The notes below the pieces were generated by a model. The model was not told where the DNA came from and searched no databases. It saw nothing but the letters and a program-made list of their open reading frames with translations. Made by a program: the position numbers and the translations under genes. DNA of 13,094 nt from an uncultured Verrucomicrobium sp. (GTDB lineage Bacteria; Verrucomicrobiota; Verrucomicrobiia; Methylacidiphilales; GAS474): NCBI GenBank assembly GCA_903889845.1, contig CAISZB010000029.1, positions 1-13,094 on the forward strand, read 5' to 3'. Of this stretch, positions 11,892-13,094 are shown one piece after another (the first letter of the stretch is position 1; each line of letters opens with the position of its first letter).

Positions 11892-13094
11892 GGCAGTCGC
11901 GCCCCCTTTTCCCTCAATCTCCCCCCACCGATGCGCCCACGTGTGGCGAGCGTGGAACGTTTCCCGCGCCCGCGCTCCGGCGGTGCGGAGGATCTCCCGG
12001 TCGGCCAGCAGCGCGGCGGCCCGGTCGGCCAGGGCTTCCTCGTCGTCGGCGTAGAACATTTCCGTGTCGGGCGCGAAGAGGGCGGGGAACCCGGGTCGGG
12101 AATCGGTGAGGAGGGGGACGCCCGCCGCCGCCGCCTCGAACATGCGGAAGGGGGCGCCCGATTCGATGCTTTGAGGATCGAGCCACTGGACCTGCACCGC
12201 GCCGGTCTGGAAGAGCCCGGCCCAGCGGGAGGCCGGGACCTCGGTCGTGTCGCGGAAGGTGAAGCGGCTCCCGTCGATGCCGTCGCCCAGTTCCCGGCGC
12301 AGTTCCTCCTCCCGGGCGAAGACCTCGGTGCGGTGGCCGCTGAGGACGGCGGCGGGGACGCGCCGGGCCAGGGCGCGGAGGCCCCGGAGGCGGGCGGCGC
12401 GCTTTCCCCAGCGCCAGATCTCGTACCGGGCCAGCGCCCGCGCGGAGGGCTCGGCGAGCCATTTTTCGAGGACGAGGCGGCGCTTCGGGGGGAGGGCGTC
12501 GGCGAGGGCGTCGGCCAACTCGTACGCGCGGAACGGCCACGGCGCGGTCTCCATCGCGGCGGCGCCGGCGGCGATCCACTCGGCGACGGGCGGCGGGAAG
12601 GAGGCGAGCTTCGCTTCGAGCGGGGCGCGCGCCGGGATCGTGCCGAGGAGGACGACGTGGCCGTCGAGCTCGGGATAGAGCGGGGGGGTCTCGCCGCTCC
12701 CCGCGACGAGGGCGGCGTCGGCGGAGAGGGCGGTCGCCTCCGCGGGGAATCCGGCGTGCCGCTCCCAGGCTTCGCGCCAGTGGCCGTCGTGGAAGAAGAC
12801 GGCGACGCGGGCTTCGTCGTGCCACCGCTTCCAGAGGGCCGCGCCTGCCGCCGTCGTCGTCGCGGGGCAGCGGAGGAAGTCGTCGTACCACAGGGCGGCC
12901 TTCGGCAGGGCGCGGAGCCGGGGATCGTCCCACAGGTCGGGCCAGGCGAGGGGGGCGTCCATGAGGAAGGCGATCCGCTCGGGCCGCGCGGCGGCGATTT
13001 CCTCGCGCAATTCGGCGACGGGCCGGGGTGCGCCATCGGCGTCGCGCAGGAAGCAGACGACGGCCTCCTTGCCCGCGCCCCGGACGCCGGAGCG
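11889..13094 (-). CDS. CgeB-like glycosyltransferase, 5' end outside window (partial)
   Basis: The frame is open to the right edge, giving 401 visible residues; a TTG at 13010 is not the true start because protein-like sequence (KEAVVCFLRDADG) precedes it. The N-terminal half has FLMDAPLAWPDLWDDPRL and LWYDDFLR, similar to the DUF3880/CgeB type of GT-B fold. The C-terminal half has ESGAPFRMFEAAAAGVPLLTD (about 311-331 of the visible part), the nucleotide-sugar-binding stretch of GT4-like enzymes in which the acidic residue and Gly-Val-Pro turn are conserved, then FYADDEEALADRAAALL and HTWAHRWGEI, typical of the Glyco_trans_1_2 ending. It probably decorates a surface glycan or protein; the acceptor is unknown. 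It converges with the pseudo-receiver operon. Confidence 0.85.
   Translation of the reverse strand, partial: RSGVRGAGKEAVVCFLRDADGAPRPVAELREEIAAARPERIAFLMDAPLAWPDLWDDPRLRALPKAALWYDDFLRCPATTTAAGAALWKRWHDEARVAVFFHDGHWREAWERHAGFPAEATALSADAALVAGSGETPPLYPELDGHVVLLGTIPARAPLEAKLASFPPPVAEWIAAGAAAMETAPWPFRAYELADALADALPPKRRLVLEKWLAEPSARALARYEIWRWGKRAARLRGLRALARRVPAAVLSGHRTEVFAREEELRRELGDGIDGSRFTFRDTTEVPASRWAGLFQTGAVQVQWLDPQSIESGAPFRMFEAAAAGVPLLTDSRPGFPALFAPDTEMFYADDEEALADRAAALLADREILRTAGARARETFHARHTWAHRWGEIEGKGGATA

Overview
This is a gene-dense, GC-rich bacterial window of 13,094 bp with fifteen protein-coding genes, two of them cut by the window ends. No rRNA, tRNA, CRISPR array, phage gene or transposase gene was seen. 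Many genes have starts with no Shine-Dalgarno sequence and pyrimidine-rich leaders. Together with an ExbB/ExbD/TonB set followed by a DUF4337-type membrane protein, this suggests a member of the PVC group, perhaps Verrucomicrobiota. That placement is inference and no marker gene supports it.

Layout. 1-1403 (minus): a VanX-like D-Ala-D-Ala dipeptidase with a signal peptide, followed by two receiver-domain genes; the second runs off the left end. 1470-2003 (plus): a small membrane-anchored protein with a His/Met/Cys-rich segment and two Spy/CpxP-type LTxxQ motifs. 2021-7178 (minus): a long co-directional block. Its upstream part is exbB-exbD-tonB, tightly packed and overlapping. After a 73-bp gap with a candidate terminator and promoter come a DUF4337-like protein, a lipoprotein with an internal repeat, a short Ppx/GppA phosphatase and a separate HD-domain protein whose start codon overlaps the ppx stop. 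7214-9240 (plus): an unrecognised membrane protein and a J-domain-like protein. 9496-11434 (plus): two tandem paralogues built on degenerate receiver domains; the longer has an extra C-terminal region that looks CheX-like and ends in a segment resembling the N-terminal region of some HD-GYP proteins. 11889-13094 (minus): a CgeB-like glycosyltransferase, 5' truncated.

Non-coding structure is concentrated in two places. 9241-9495 has two 25-bp direct repeats that each fold into a GNRA-loop hairpin, then an AT-rich stretch. 11435-11888 has a chain of hairpins, including a 109-nt nearly palindromic element with about 41 base pairs. A 19-bp sequence is repeated in inverse orientation at the two convergent gene junctions (2001-2019 and 11842-11860), and a partial third copy overlaps a stop codon.

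How the genes may work together: exbBD-tonB couples the proton gradient to an outer-membrane process. The ppx/HD pair looks like a polyphosphate or (p)ppGpp-related phosphatase divided into two coupled genes. The pseudo-receiver pair is the most likely place for an undescribed regulatory system, because both proteins keep the phospho-acceptor-like Asp but have lost the other receiver active-site residues in parallel ways.
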